NCBI RefSeq assembly: GCF_900100765.1
Contig: NZ_FNFO01000003.1
Coordinates: forward strand, 310,001-374,000
Length of the DNA: 64,000 nucleotides
Direction of reading: 5' to 3'
From: Catalinimonas alkaloidigena
Lineage (GTDB): Bacteria; Bacteroidota; Bacteroidia; Cytophagales; Flexibacteraceae
The notes under the pieces were generated by a model, which saw only the letters and a list, made by a program, of their open reading frames with translations, did not search any database and was not told where the DNA came from. Both the position numbers and the translations under genes were made by a program. Below, one piece after another: positions 42,801 to 51,455 of the stretch. Numbering within the stretch: position 1 is the first letter of the stretch; every line of letters begins with the position of its first letter.

Positions 42801-44733
42801 TGGCAGGCTCGATGAAGACATCGACCGAATCGCTCAGGTAAAATTTCTTAACCCCATTAACGGCCAGCTCCTGCGACTCCAGATCCAATACCGCATTGTT
42901 CCCGTCAGGGGCCAGAGACGAAATCGTCAGGTAATCGTAATCGCGTTTTTTACGATGGGCTAAGTAATAATTGATCAGGCTCTTGTTCGCCGTCACCACG
43001 CCCGTAACCGAGTTAAACTCTACATAGCCCCGCGCATCCAGATCGGACATGACCGTGCGCAAAGTCTGCGGATTTTGTTTGTACTGCTTGGCCAGATCGT
43101 CTACATAAAAAGACGTTTGCTTGGTCCGCAGAACGTGCGAGGCGATCATCACGATCGGGTGAAAGTTGTACGACCGTTGCAGGCGATCAAATTCCTGTTG
43201 TTTGTAAAAGTCAAAAGAAGTGAAGGTAGCGGGCAGCTCGTGCCGCGCATTCAACATGTAAAACTTCACCGACGTGCTGTCGAGCGGCCAGTAAATGGCA
43301 TCGCAGTCAATTTTCACCTGATGGTACGAATCCTCGAACAGCGCTACTTTATAAAGTCCTTTGTCGCGGTGCAGTCGAATAAACCCTTCTTCAATGTTAT
43401 AAAAGAGAGAAGCACCACGATTGACGATCGAATCCTGGCCGAAATAAAGCGCGACATACGCCAGATCGGCCGTAATGAGTGTGTCGCCCAGTTCCATGCG
43501 GCTAGCCAGCGTGCGGAAACGACGCTGCCCGTTCCGTTCAATTTCCAGGCTGGAGGGCCGACGGTCGAACGAGGAGCTGTTGGCATGCGCGCCACGCAGC
43601 GAAAAGCCTCCCTGGTACGTGATGCCCTCACCCAAATTTTTCACTTTCACTTCGTTCGAGAAGGAGCGGAAACGCGGATACTGGGCATCTTCCGGCGTTT
43701 TGTGCTTTTGGCTACGAAACTCAAACACCCCTTCGATAGGCTCGTCCACACGCTCCGGATAATGGAGCTGGGCTTTATCGGCCTGCAAAGTCACCGCCTT
43801 GCGATCGAAGCTGTACTTGCTGAATTCGGCGTACACGTCGGGCAACCCCGCAGAACTCCAGTCGACCGTTCCGCCTTCGCCGATAAAATCATCCAGACTG
43901 CTGGAATACTGTCCGCTGGTTTCCCGAATCGTCAGCGTGTCGTAATGGGAAGAGATGGTCAGGTTGGCTTTGTGGAAGGTGATGACCGCCCCGCGTGCCA
44001 CGGGTACTTCGATGAGGGGCGCATCCGAAATGCTCACGTCCGCATCCGACAACGTGGGCATCAGGTCCGTTGGCATTTCCTGGGGATCGTTTCCATCCCA
44101 GTCCGAAAACCAATCGTCGCTTAGCTCGCTGTCATCTTCCTGCAGAGTGGGCTGGTCGTCGTCCAGCTCCTCTTCTTCCGTCTCGTCGAGTGCGGCACCT
44201 TCCGAGGCTTCTTCAGGAGCTACGTACTCAAACGAAAAAGAACCGCCTTCAACGGTCAGCTGACTGTAATTGGCAGCGTGTAAGGTCAGGCTATCAAGCA
44301 AGCCACGGGCAACACTGAAGTAGCGTAGAAACTCTTTGGCATCTTTTTCCTGCAATAAGCGCTCGGACACATCGAGCATTCCTCCCACGCCATCGCCCTG
44401 TACCTGCTGCGAAGTGGCGGCTTGCGCCATCGAACCTACCCAGGCTTCAAAATAAGGGGTCACGCCCAGCCGTCGGGTGCGCATCTGCTGGGCAACGGCG
44501 ATGATCCGCTGCTGGTTAGCCGCACTCAGGGTAGGCCACACTTCCAGAAAGCGCGATCGGGCTTCTTCAGAGGAGGGCTTGGCACTCGCCAACAAGTACC
44601 GGCCGAACTCCTCACTGAACTCGGTCGGGTCGGTCGAGAACGCCTGCGCCTGCACAGAACCGCTCCCCATCATTCCCACCCACAGCAGGAAAAGGCACCC
44701 TAGAATCGCTTTAGCGTATGGAAAGAATTTCAT
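39862..44733 (-). CDS. Very large exported protein of unknown family (1623 aa)
   Basis: I do not recognise a family. Signal peptide MKFFPYAKAILGCLFLLW...QAQA (about 30 residues), a helical region (about 35-140), a very acidic linker (about 171-215, runs of Glu and Asp) and then a long beta-rich body to about residue 1560, in which strand-turn units such as GAVITFHKANLTISS and GKAIWDMEKQTVSM recall stacked LptA/OstA-like or AsmA-like sheets. Near 530-600 a segment looks like a winged helix (VDDLAKQYKQNPQTLRTVMSDLDARGYVEF). The last 60 residues are Lys/Asp-rich (KDGGKKDKKKGDKKPDAP). An exact promoter box at 44755 and a start ATG at 44733 agree. Probably an envelope protein; the function is unknown. 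Confidence 0.85.
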   Translation of the reverse strand: MKFFPYAKAILGCLFLLWVGMMGSGSVQAQAFSTDPTEFSEEFGRYLLASAKPSSEEARSRFLEVWPTLSAANQQRIIAVAQQMRTRRLGVTPYFEAWVGSMAQAATSQQVQGDGVGGMLDVSERLLQEKDAKEFLRYFSVARGLLDSLTLHAANYSQLTVEGGSFSFEYVAPEEASEGAALDETEEEELDDDQPTLQEDDSELSDDWFSDWDGNDPQEMPTDLMPTLSDADVSISDAPLIEVPVARGAVITFHKANLTISSHYDTLTIRETSGQYSSSLDDFIGEGGTVDWSSAGLPDVYAEFSKYSFDRKAVTLQADKAQLHYPERVDEPIEGVFEFRSQKHKTPEDAQYPRFRSFSNEVKVKNLGEGITYQGGFSLRGAHANSSSFDRRPSSLEIERNGQRRFRTLASRMELGDTLITADLAYVALYFGQDSIVNRGASLFYNIEEGFIRLHRDKGLYKVALFEDSYHQVKIDCDAIYWPLDSTSVKFYMLNARHELPATFTSFDFYKQQEFDRLQRSYNFHPIVMIASHVLRTKQTSFYVDDLAKQYKQNPQTLRTVMSDLDARGYVEFNSVTGVVTANKSLINYYLAHRKKRDYDYLTISSLAPDGNNAVLDLESQELAVNGVKKFYLSDSVDVFIEPANGQVKVLENRDLLFDGKLKVGYFESSGRNMRFDYDEFAVDMAEVDTIAVALGGEGGNESRSTLTNRSNNAAAKLIIGDPNNKSNLKSHPKYPLFDVTSETNIYFDGDEVLGGAYDQSIYFQVPPFSADSLDSDSPDVISFDGTFDSDGIFPRFEETLVRQKDKSLGFSHATPDGGYPLYGTEGRFFGDITLDSRGLRGKGEVRYLTSTIKSDDFVFYQDSVVTVGQQAVIARNSSGTYPDITVSNYKMKWLPDTDSLILSNVERKEPFKLYDGNSDFNGDVILTSKGTYGNGLFKTQGSQLYSPQITFEENRIYGRNGDFDIKSDNPLKPALVSRNVRYDVNLKERYAELSSEVEGFASNEFPFVQYKTSIGKAIWDMEKQTVSMQKPEGVDLESSYFYSTHPDQDSLAFLGTGAVYDVVNQKLEVSGVPYIKAADAKIFPHGGVVTLTEGAAMQELERAELVVDTLNEYHRLSDGTIQILSRHKFEGEAFYDYITASQDTFKIKFDNFLLEEEEARRKGKPGVLHTVSGGIVPEEDPMPISKGVLYRGAVTMYATRPYLKFDGEVKLDFKSSNLEGIWFTYQNPGDSPDFSIDLEQLVSTDGKPLTTGMHVEKNSSGLYFTFLSEKMTAADQDIFRAIGVLNYDPEKQLFVVGNPEKVRGESIAGNIFAFNDSKGTFNYEGTFNFTNPGGRDVTLLAAGSGFGRADSNSYDFNTMLLFDAPLPSQAYGSMGNDLAEAIYRLGPPVAYESLDPILPRVANLVSEKAAVDYRTKALENNEPLSSLSGKLAKGIVIADVHLKWSNEQSAWYSVGKIGVANINGAPIDAKLDGHIEIRKTYQGDIITIYIAASPGLWYYFRYDDEKRLSVVSSSLEFNEIIRSKVKGAGKPGEFSLQAANDADRVIFVEDFNKTYFGKEVNVMRGVDPEVAETPTTDAAGKDGGKKDKKKGDKKPDAPVTDPTPAPAKTDKKTVDEEDADGF

Positions 44734-44754
44734 AAACTTCACGCCGATCAAACT

Positions 44755-44762
44755 CAAATTTA
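44755..44762 (-). promoter_or_regulatory. Promoter -7 box for the 1623-aa protein
   Basis: Minus-strand TAAATTTG, an exact TAnnTTTG match, 21 bases before the ATG at 44733, and it rules out an earlier in-frame start at 44790. Confidence 0.65.
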
Positions 44763-44830
44763 ACCTGATCCTGTGGTCTTTAACAGCCAATGTAAGTTAT
44801 GCCCCGACAGCCCATACGCCTCTGACGTAA

Positions 44831-45664
44831 TTATTCGGGCTTTTTTAGCATCAGGCATCCCCAATTCTCCAGCGTCTGCTGCTGTTTCAAGGTTAACCCC
44901 AGTTGATTGGCAGCGTGCAGAAGCTCCGGAATATCCATTTCGTAAAAGCCGCTGAGCAACAAGATGCCTCCCGTCTTCAGGTGATGGACATACTGAGGCA
45001 ACTGTGCCAGGATGATGTTCCGGTTGATGTTGGCGAGCACGACCTCGAACTGTTCGTCTTTCGCGATGCGATTGATCTCGCCACAGAACACATGTACTGA
45101 GTGACAATCATTTAACGCCAGATTCTCCTGGGTATTTTCCACGGCCCACTCTTCTATATCGAACGCAGTGCCCCCGGCAGCGCCTCGCTTCTCTGCCATG
45201 ATCGACAGGATGCCCGTGCCACACCCTACGTCCAGAAAACGCTTGCCCACGTGGTCGATGTCCAGTTGATAGCGCAGCATCATGGCGGTGGTCGCGTGGT
45301 GTCCCGTGCCGAACGACATTTTGGGATCGATCACGATCTCGTACGCGTATTCGGGCATGGGCACATGAAACGAAGCCCGAACAATGCACTGATCGCCTAC
45401 CACCACCGGCTCGAAATTCCGTTCCCAGGCCTCGTTCCAGTTGACCTTGGCAATGGGCTCTACGAGCGAAGTCAGTTCGGTTTGGGCAGCGTAACGCGCC
45501 AGCACTTCCTGCACCGTTGCCATGTCGATCAGTTGCGACTCGCCGTAGGCCGTAAAACCGGTGGTGTTTTCTTCAAATCCATCGAACCCTGCCTGGGCCA
45601 ATTCGGCCACCAGGATGTCGGCAAAATCAGGCGCAAGCTGAACGTGTAAGGCGGTGTATTCCAA
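44831..45664 (-). CDS. prmA: Ribosomal protein L11 methyltransferase
   Basis: Trimethylates ribosomal protein L11, using S-adenosylmethionine. The SAM motif FLDVGCGTGILSIMAEKRGA lies near 145, preceded by KMSFGTGHHATTAMMLRYQL, the PrmA signature, and followed by VVLANINRNIIL (NxN/P-like motif). The frame extends to a TTG at 45733, but a TTG at 45664 (LEYTALHV) matches the family N terminus and is chosen, giving 277 aa, about the usual size. A terminator hairpin of the upstream tpiA transcript and a near-match promoter box precede it. Confidence 0.9.
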   Translation of the reverse strand: MEYTALHVQLAPDFADILVAELAQAGFDGFEENTTGFTAYGESQLIDMATVQEVLARYAAQTELTSLVEPIAKVNWNEAWERNFEPVVVGDQCIVRASFHVPMPEYAYEIVIDPKMSFGTGHHATTAMMLRYQLDIDHVGKRFLDVGCGTGILSIMAEKRGAAGGTAFDIEEWAVENTQENLALNDCHSVHVFCGEINRIAKDEQFEVVLANINRNIILAQLPQYVHHLKTGGILLLSGFYEMDIPELLHAANQLGLTLKQQQTLENWGCLMLKKPE

Positions 45665-45721
45665 CGTCGTATTGATGAAAAATTTGAAAATTAGGTGTGG
45701 TAAGGAGTTGGTTACCAAAGG

Positions 45722-45729
45722 GAAATGTA
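45722..45729 (-). promoter_or_regulatory. Near-match promoter box for prmA
   Basis: Minus-strand TACATTTC, one base off TAnnTTTG, just beyond the tpiA terminator and about 58 bases before the chosen prmA start. Confidence 0.4.
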
Positions 45730-45733
45730 GCAA

Positions 45734-45770
45734 ACAAGCCGCCCCTGTCTGCGTAGAAGAGGCGGCTTGT
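45734..45770 (-). terminator. Terminator-like hairpin after tpiA-DUF6150
   Basis: ACAAGCCGCC (45734-45743) pairs with GGCGGCTTGT (45761-45770). Read on the minus strand it follows the DUF6150 stop, with a short T-rich tail only, so its strength is uncertain. Confidence 0.6.
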
Positions 45771-45793
45771 TCAAGTACAAAAGTTGCCAGTCG

Positions 45794-46159
45794 TTAGTTC
45801 ATACAACCGGCAAACGATTCGGTATCGGTAAAATAGATCGTAAAATCCGCTAAAGCTTTGTTCTTTTCTACGTAGACGCGGTAGTTGGCCAGTTGCGGCG
45901 CTTCCACCACGTACCAAAGACCGCTGCGATCGGCAAAGAGGCGGTTGTCTGTTTGAAAGACGGCCAGATCGGCAAACGCCTCACTCTCTTCTATATAGAC
46001 CGTAAAATCGGCCAAACGCCGCTCTTTCTCAAAATAGACCGTACCGTAAAAATCACAGTAGGCCGGTGTGTCTTGCGCTTGCGCTGAGGCAGGCAGGATA
46101 AAAACAGAGGCAAGCGCCAGCAAAGCGACGCTCCACAGCTTAGCGGGATGAAAGGACAT
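45794..46159 (-). CDS. DUF6150-like small exported protein (possible knotted 7-unit repeat)
   Basis: Small protein of 121 residues: signal peptide ending near QAQ (about residue 28), then a repeat-built body. The motif of about 13 residues recurs six to seven times: VYFEKERRLADF, TVYIEESEAFADL, AVFQTDNRLFADRS, LWYVVEAPQLANY, RVYVEKNKALADF, TIYFTDTESFAGC. I match this to DUF6150, which I recall being tied to the 7(1) 'septoil' knot fold; that link is from memory and should be treated as tentative. The function is unknown. The start is ATG at 46159 (MSFHPAKLW), five bases after the tpiA stop, so the two are cotranscribed. Confidence 0.75.
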   Translation of the reverse strand: MSFHPAKLWSVALLALASVFILPASAQAQDTPAYCDFYGTVYFEKERRLADFTVYIEESEAFADLAVFQTDNRLFADRSGLWYVVEAPQLANYRVYVEKNKALADFTIYFTDTESFAGCMN

Positions 46160-46164
46160 GAGGA

Positions 46165-46926
46165 TCAAAGGGCTTTGACAATTTCCAGAAAGTCGCGCGA
46201 TTTCAGGGAAGCGCCGCCAATCAGGCCACCGTCGACGTCAGGTTTTGCGAAAATTTCGGCGGCATTGTCGGGCTTCACGCTCCCTCCGTACAGGATGCTG
46301 ATCGCATTGGCGACCTCGGAACCGTATTTTTTAGCCAAATGGTTCCGCAACGTGGCGTGCATTTCCTGCGCCTGTTCGGGCGAGGCGGTTTTGCCCGTTC
46401 CGATGGCCCAGATGGGTTCGTAGGCGATGACCACCTTTTTGATGGCTTCCGCATCGAGATGGAACAATTCCCGGTCGAGCTGGCCGCTCACAAACGCTTC
46501 GTGGTCGTTCGCTTCGCGCGTTTCCAGCGACTCGCCGCAGCAATAGATCGGCACCAGTCCACCGGCCAGCACAGCATCGACTTTGTCGGCGATGGTTGCA
46601 TCTTTCTCACCAAAATATTCGCGACGCTCGCTGTGGCCCAGGATCACGTAGGTCACGCCGACCGACTTCAGCATGGGCACGGACACTTCGCCGGTGTAGG
46701 CGCCGGAATCTTTCGGATAGCAGTTTTGCGCGCCCAGAAATACCTGGGCGGCATCGCCGATCTGCCGTTGGGTAGAACTTAGAAAAGGAAAAGGCGGGGC
46801 CATGACGACCGTCACCTCAGAAGTGACTTCGTCTTTAACCATATTGACAACTTCGGACGCGAGGCTCTGGGCACTTTCAGCGTCTTTATTCATTTTCCAG
46901 TTACCGGCAACGATTTTCTGGCGCAT
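46165..46926 (-). CDS. tpiA: Triose-phosphate isomerase
   Basis: Interconverts dihydroxyacetone phosphate and glyceraldehyde 3-phosphate in glycolysis. The 253 residues carry the catalytic triad: N9 and K11 in GNWKMNK, H98 in ILGHSERREYF and E170 in AYEPIWAIGTGKTA; the C-terminal phosphate loop ends in YGGSVKPDN and GGLIGGASL. The length is normal for bacterial TIM. ATG start at 46926, with an exact promoter box at 47001-47008. It is followed by the DUF6150-like gene in the same transcript. Confidence 0.98.
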   Translation of the reverse strand: MRQKIVAGNWKMNKDAESAQSLASEVVNMVKDEVTSEVTVVMAPPFPFLSSTQRQIGDAAQVFLGAQNCYPKDSGAYTGEVSVPMLKSVGVTYVILGHSERREYFGEKDATIADKVDAVLAGGLVPIYCCGESLETREANDHEAFVSGQLDRELFHLDAEAIKKVVIAYEPIWAIGTGKTASPEQAQEMHATLRNHLAKKYGSEVANAISILYGGSVKPDNAAEIFAKPDVDGGLIGGASLKSRDFLEIVKAL

Positions 46927-47000
46927 GTTTCAAGGATTACGGTTGGATGATCGGTTTACGTGCTGTCCGCGAAAAGATGCCTCTTTTCCGCAAAGCGGGT

Positions 47001-47008
47001 CAAAGATA
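47001..47008 (-). promoter_or_regulatory. Promoter -7 box for tpiA
   Basis: Minus-strand TATCTTTG, an exact TAnnTTTG match, 74 bases before the tpiA ATG and next to the uvrA stop. Confidence 0.58.
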
Positions 47009-47032
47009 GAAATTTCGGCGGGTTGGCGACGG

Positions 47033-49882
47033 CTACAGCTTCTCTTCCAAAAAACGGGCGGTGTGGTTATCGGCCAGTGTGGTGACCATCTCTTCGGGCG
47101 TACCCTGGAACGTGATGTTGCCACCGGCGTCGCCGCCTTCCGGCCCCAGGTCGATGATCCAGTCCGCCGATTTGATCACGTCCATGTTGTGCTCGATGAT
47201 CACGACCGTGTGCCCCTGTTCGATGAGGGCGTTGATGGCCTTCAGCAGCTGGTGAATGTCGTGAAAATGGAGACCAGTGGTCGGCTCATCGAAAATGAAC
47301 AGAATACGATCATTCGCCCCGGCACCACTGCCTTTGCCCAGGAAAGAAGCCAGTTTGACGCGCTGCGCTTCTCCGCCCGAAAGGGTGTTGGACGACTGGC
47401 CCAGGCCAATGTAGCCGAGGCCGACTTCTTTCAGCGGCCGCAGGCGGTCCACCACTTTGGACTCTTTGGCAAAAAAGTCAACTGCCTGATCGACCGTCAG
47501 GTCCAGAATTTCGGCAATGTCTTTGTCGCGGTATTTCACTTCCAGCACCTCCTGCTTGAAACGCTTGCCGTGGCAGCTTTCGCACGTCAGGTAGATGTCG
47601 GCCATGAACTGCATCTCGATCTTGACTTCGCCTTCGCCCTGGCAGACTTCGCACCGCCCACCGTCGACGTTGAACGAGAAAAAGGCGGGTTTGTAGCCGC
47701 GCTGCTTCGCCAGCGGCTGCTCTGCATACAGGTTGCGGATGTAATCGTAGGCTTTGACGTAGGTGACCGGATTGGAGCGCGACGACTTGCCGATCGGGTT
47801 CTGGTCGACAAACTCCACCCGTGTAATCTCGCTGAGACTACCGGCCAGGCCGTCGAATCGCCCGGTTTGTTCCGAAACCGAGTCGCCTAGGTGCTTGGCC
47901 AGCGCCGGATACAGAATTTTCTTGATTAGGGTCGATTTCCCCGAACCGCTGACGCCCGTCACGACCGTTAGCACGCCGAGCGGAAACTTGACGTCCAGGT
48001 TTTTCAGGTTGTTTTCCCGCGCGCCCTGCACTTCGAGGTAGTCGCGCCACTCGCGCCGCCGGGCAGGCACAGTGATGCGGTCGATGTTGTGGAGGTAGCG
48101 CGCCGTATGCGAATTCAGGGCGCTGCTCATCTCGGCTACGGTTCCCTGAAACATCAGTTCCCCGCCGTGTACGCCCGCGTCGGGCCCGATGTCGATCAGT
48201 TGATCGGCCGCCCGCATCACTTCTTCTTCGTGTTCTACCACAATGACCGTGTTGCCCAAATCGCGCAGCGTTTCCAGCACGCCGATGAGGCGCTTCGTAT
48301 CGCGCGGATGCAGGCCAATGCTGGGTTCGTCCAGAATGTACATGGAACCGACCAGGGCGCTTCCCAGCGACGTAGACAGTTTAATACGCTGGTACTCTCC
48401 ACCCGAAAGCGTGTTGGTCAGGCGGTTGAGTGTCAGATACCCTAACCCGACGTCTTCCAGGTAACGGAGGCGGTTCTGCACTTCGGCCAGAAGGCGGCGC
48501 GCCACTTTCTGCTGATGTTCGGGCAATTCCAGCGCGTCGAAGAACGGGCGCAATACAGAAACCGGCATCAGCACCAGATCGGTGATCGACTTGCCGTTGA
48601 TGCGGACGTAAGAGGCGTCTTTGCGCAGGCGCGAGCCCCGGCAGTCGGGACACGTGGTTTTGCCACGATAACGCGAGAGCATCACGCGGTACTGTACTTT
48701 GTGCAGTTGCGTCTCGACGTAGCGGAAAAATTCGTGCAATCCACTGAAATACCGATTTCCGGTCCAGAGCAGTTCCTGCTGTTCCGGCGTCAGTTCGTTG
48801 TACTGCCGATGAATCGGGAAATCGAACTCGATGCCTTTTTTCAGAAGCGGCTCCAGCCATTCACGGCGCTGCTTTTCACTACGCCACGGCGCAATGGCTC
48901 CTTCGTAGACTGACAGATTTTTGTTCGGGATGACCAGATCAGGATCGATGCCCAACACTTTGCCGAAGCCCTCGCAGGTACGGCAGGCTCCGTAGGGATT
49001 GTTAAATGTAAAGAGGTTTACGCTGGGCTCCTCGAACTGCATGCCATCGGCTTCGAACCGATCTGAAAAGTCGCGGATGGTCTCGCCCGATTCCAGTCCG
49101 GGCGCTTCGATGCGGCACGCGCCATTGCCCTCGTAAAAGGCCGTTTGTACCGAGTCGGCCAGGCGAAATTGCAGATCCTCTTCGGCTTGCTCATCGCCGT
49201 GTTTTATCACCGCCCGGTCAATCAGCATGAACAATCCTTCGTTCGCCAGCGCTTCGCTTTTCTCCAGTACCTCTTCGATAAAGCGCACTTCGCCCTGTAC
49301 CTGAATCCGCGTAAAGCCTTGCTGCAACAAGATTTTCAGCTCTTCTTCCAACGTACGCCCTTCTTTCAACTGGAGGGGTGCCAGCACCATCACACGTGTC
49401 CCTTCGGGCAGCGACAGCAGGTAATCGACTACGTCGGTAACGGTATCTTTTCGCACCACTTCGCCGCTAATGGGTGAATACGTCACGCCGATGCGGGCGA
49501 ACAGCAACTTCAGGTAATCGTAAATCTCGGTCGAAGTGCCGACCGTCGAGCGGGGGTTGCGGGTGTTAACTTTCTGCTCGATGGCAATGGCCGGCGACAC
49601 GCCCCGGATGTATTCTACCTCGGGTTTTTCCATCCGCCCCAGAAACTGACGGGCGTAACTGGAAAGGCTCTCCACGTACATCCGCTGCCCTTCGGCGAAG
49701 AGCGTATCGAACACAAGCGAGGATTTGCCCGAGCCGGAAAGGCCCGTGACCACAACCAGCTTGTTACGTGGAAACGCAACCGAGAGGTTCTTCAGGTTGT
49801 GGACCTTAGCACCTTTGATGATGATAAATTCTTTGGGATCGAGTTCGTCGAGAGAGGGGGTAAGAACGGCTTCTTCTTGCAT
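47033..49882 (-). CDS. uvrA: Excinuclease ABC subunit A
   Basis: Damage-recognition ATPase of nucleotide excision repair. The 949 residues hold two ABC modules: the first Walker [10 protein letters not shown] at 47-55, the second GVSGSGKST near 640, and two ABC signatures in LSGGE segments ([13 protein letters not shown] and [13 protein letters not shown]). Zinc sites are visible in [25 protein letters not shown] and CESCHGKRF. It is a single-copy gene with no uvrB nearby. ATG start at 49882. It lies on the same strand as tpiA, but a promoter box separates them. Confidence 0.98.
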   Translation of the reverse strand: MQEEAVLTPSLDELDPKEFIIIKGAKVHNLKNLSVAFPRNKLVVVTGLSGSGKSSLVFDTLFAEGQRMYVESLSSYARQFLGRMEKPEVEYIRGVSPAIAIEQKVNTRNPRSTVGTSTEIYDYLKLLFARIGVTYSPISGEVVRKDTVTDVVDYLLSLPEGTRVMVLAPLQLKEGRTLEEELKILLQQGFTRIQVQGEVRFIEEVLEKSEALANEGLFMLIDRAVIKHGDEQAEEDLQFRLADSVQTAFYEGNGACRIEAPGLESGETIRDFSDRFEADGMQFEEPSVNLFTFNNPYGACRTCEGFGKVLGIDPDLVIPNKNLSVYEGAIAPWRSEKQRREWLEPLLKKGIEFDFPIHRQYNELTPEQQELLWTGNRYFSGLHEFFRYVETQLHKVQYRVMLSRYRGKTTCPDCRGSRLRKDASYVRINGKSITDLVLMPVSVLRPFFDALELPEHQQKVARRLLAEVQNRLRYLEDVGLGYLTLNRLTNTLSGGEYQRIKLSTSLGSALVGSMYILDEPSIGLHPRDTKRLIGVLETLRDLGNTVIVVEHEEEVMRAADQLIDIGPDAGVHGGELMFQGTVAEMSSALNSHTARYLHNIDRITVPARRREWRDYLEVQGARENNLKNLDVKFPLGVLTVVTGVSGSGKSTLIKKILYPALAKHLGDSVSEQTGRFDGLAGSLSEITRVEFVDQNPIGKSSRSNPVTYVKAYDYIRNLYAEQPLAKQRGYKPAFFSFNVDGGRCEVCQGEGEVKIEMQFMADIYLTCESCHGKRFKQEVLEVKYRDKDIAEILDLTVDQAVDFFAKESKVVDRLRPLKEVGLGYIGLGQSSNTLSGGEAQRVKLASFLGKGSGAGANDRILFIFDEPTTGLHFHDIHQLLKAINALIEQGHTVVIIEHNMDVIKSADWIIDLGPEGGDAGGNITFQGTPEEMVTTLADNHTARFLEEKL

Positions 49883-50056
49883 CGATTTTGGGAGTCACAA
49901 CTTAGGCAAACGAGGCGATGAGGGGTTTGGTTCCGAGGTAGCCAAAGTGTCGTCGCTATATACGATTCACCAAAGCTGCACAAATTTTTTTCGTTGATTT
50001 TCACCCTTTTTCACAACCATGTAAAGAAAAATTATGAAATAACATTATTTACACTT

Positions 50057-50063
50057 TACTTTG
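50057..50063 (+). promoter_or_regulatory. Near-match promoter box for the DUF4199 gene
   Basis: TACTTTG, one base short of TAnnTTTG, 24 bases before the ATG at 50088, in an AT-rich stretch after uvrA. Confidence 0.4.
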
Positions 50064-50087
50064 TGCTCATCACAAACCAATACTACC

Positions 50088-50564
50088 ATGAATACAGCCA
50101 CGATGATCCTCGCCCCCACCACAAAAGTAACTTCGTATGCTGCGCAGCTTCAGGTACGGTCCCACGTAGTGCTGCCTTTGCTCGGCGGAAGCGCCGCCGC
50201 CATCGTGGGTGCCATGCTGTGGGCCGTATTTACTTTGAAAACGGGGATTCATCTGGGCGTTATGGCCATTGCCGTTGCGCTGCTGGTCAGCTATACGGTG
50301 CGCGCCTTAAGCCCGCGTTCCGCCGCTACGGCCGGTCTGATCGGTGCCGGTCTGTCGCTCGTAGGCTGTTTTCTGGGCAGTTTTTTTACTACTACCGCCA
50401 TCTTGGCCGATTACCAGAGCGTTAACTTTTTTGAGGCGCTTTCGCTGGTAGACATCACCGTGATTCCTGACCTGATGATTTATACGTTTCAAGCGGTAGA
50501 CCTGCTCTTTTATGCAATCGCCGTATATGTAGGCTATCGTCTCTCGTTTCGTCAACCCGTCTAA
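50088..50564 (+). CDS. DUF4199 family membrane protein
   Basis: Membrane protein of 158 residues with four hydrophobic helices (about residues 29-50, 55-76, 87-110 and 125-150). The form VLPLLGGSAAAIVGAMLWAVF and AVDLLFYAIAVYVGYRLS fit DUF4199, a four-helix family common in Bacteroidota and of unknown role. The start is ATG at 50088 (MNTATMILAPTT), preferred over an in-frame start at 50061 because it follows the promoter-like box. It is isolated, with hydrolase and uvrA on either side. Confidence 0.75.
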   Translation: MNTATMILAPTTKVTSYAAQLQVRSHVVLPLLGGSAAAIVGAMLWAVFTLKTGIHLGVMAIAVALLVSYTVRALSPRSAATAGLIGAGLSLVGCFLGSFFTTTAILADYQSVNFFEALSLVDITVIPDLMIYTFQAVDLLFYAIAVYVGYRLSFRQPV

Positions 50565-50669
50565 AAAGAAGCTTACCTGAACCTTGACTAACTCTCCGGC
50601 AATCCTACGGTGTTTTGAAACACATCTTCGGTACGATAAATCCGTAGGGGTAAGTACTAAAACGCTGCG

Positions 50670-51455
50670 ATGTCACTTCTCTCCTATACGGATGTAGGGT
50701 CTGGCCCGACGGTTGTCCTCCTCCACGGCTTCTGCGAAAGCCGAGACGTTTGGGCGGCGTGGGTAGCACCTTTGCAAAACCAGTTCCGCTTCATCCTGCT
50801 CGACCTGCCAGGGCACGGCGACAATCCGCCGGTGGCAGAAACGTCGATGGAAGCCATGGCCGAGGCGGTGGCGGCATTAATGCAGGAACTTACCCCGGAA
50901 CCGTTTGTGCTGATCGGGCATTCGATGGGCGGCTACGTAGCGCTGGCTTTCGCCGAGCACTACCCGGAGCGGTTGTGCGGCCTGGGCCTGTTTCACTCCA
51001 CCGCATATCCCGACTCGGCCGAGAAGAAAGAAGCACGCAACAAGACCGTGCGCTTTTTGCAGGAGCATGGCGTGCAGCCGTTCATCGACGGGTTTGTGCA
51101 TCCGCTGTTTCACTTCAAAAACCGCAGCCGCCTCACCGCCGAAATGGACCTTCTGCGCACCCTCGGCAGGCAAACGCCTCAGGAAAGTGTCATGGCCGCC
51201 GCCCTGGCGATGCGCGACCGCCCCGACCGCCGCGCCGTGCTGCAACAAGCCCCCTTTCCGGTGTTGTTCATCGCCGGACGCGACGACAAAGCTGTCGATT
51301 TTGATGCCAGCCGTGACCAGTACTGGCTGCCGGCCGAGGCTTACGCACAGGTGCTTCCCGAAACGGCCCACAAAGGCATGTTTGAGCGCCCTGCCGAAAC
51401 GCGGGCGATGGTAGCGGGCTTTGCGACGCGCTGTTTCGCTACTCGTTCAGAATGA
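50670..51455 (+). CDS. Alpha/beta hydrolase (261 aa)
   Basis: Serine hydrolase of the alpha/beta fold with all triad residues: nucleophile S85 in LIGHSMGGYV, acid near D210 in AGRDDKAV, and His near 234 in ETAHKGMFERP. The oxyanion motif HGFCESRDVW is at 19-28. It falls in the broad group of esterases, lactonases and MenH-like enzymes; the substrate is unknown and no neighbouring pathway gene helps. ATG start at 50670. Its end overlaps the 3' end of the convergent prohibitin-like gene by 17 bases. Confidence 0.9.
   Translation: MSLLSYTDVGSGPTVVLLHGFCESRDVWAAWVAPLQNQFRFILLDLPGHGDNPPVAETSMEAMAEAVAALMQELTPEPFVLIGHSMGGYVALAFAEHYPERLCGLGLFHSTAYPDSAEKKEARNKTVRFLQEHGVQPFIDGFVHPLFHFKNRSRLTAEMDLLRTLGRQTPQESVMAAALAMRDRPDRRAVLQQAPFPVLFIAGRDDKAVDFDASRDQYWLPAEAYAQVLPETAHKGMFERPAETRAMVAGFATRCFATRSE

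Noticed and set aside
43075-44124. Plus-strand frame of 349 codons
   Set aside because: Antisense to the 1623-residue protein; Arg/His-rich text typical of shadow frames in GC-rich DNA.
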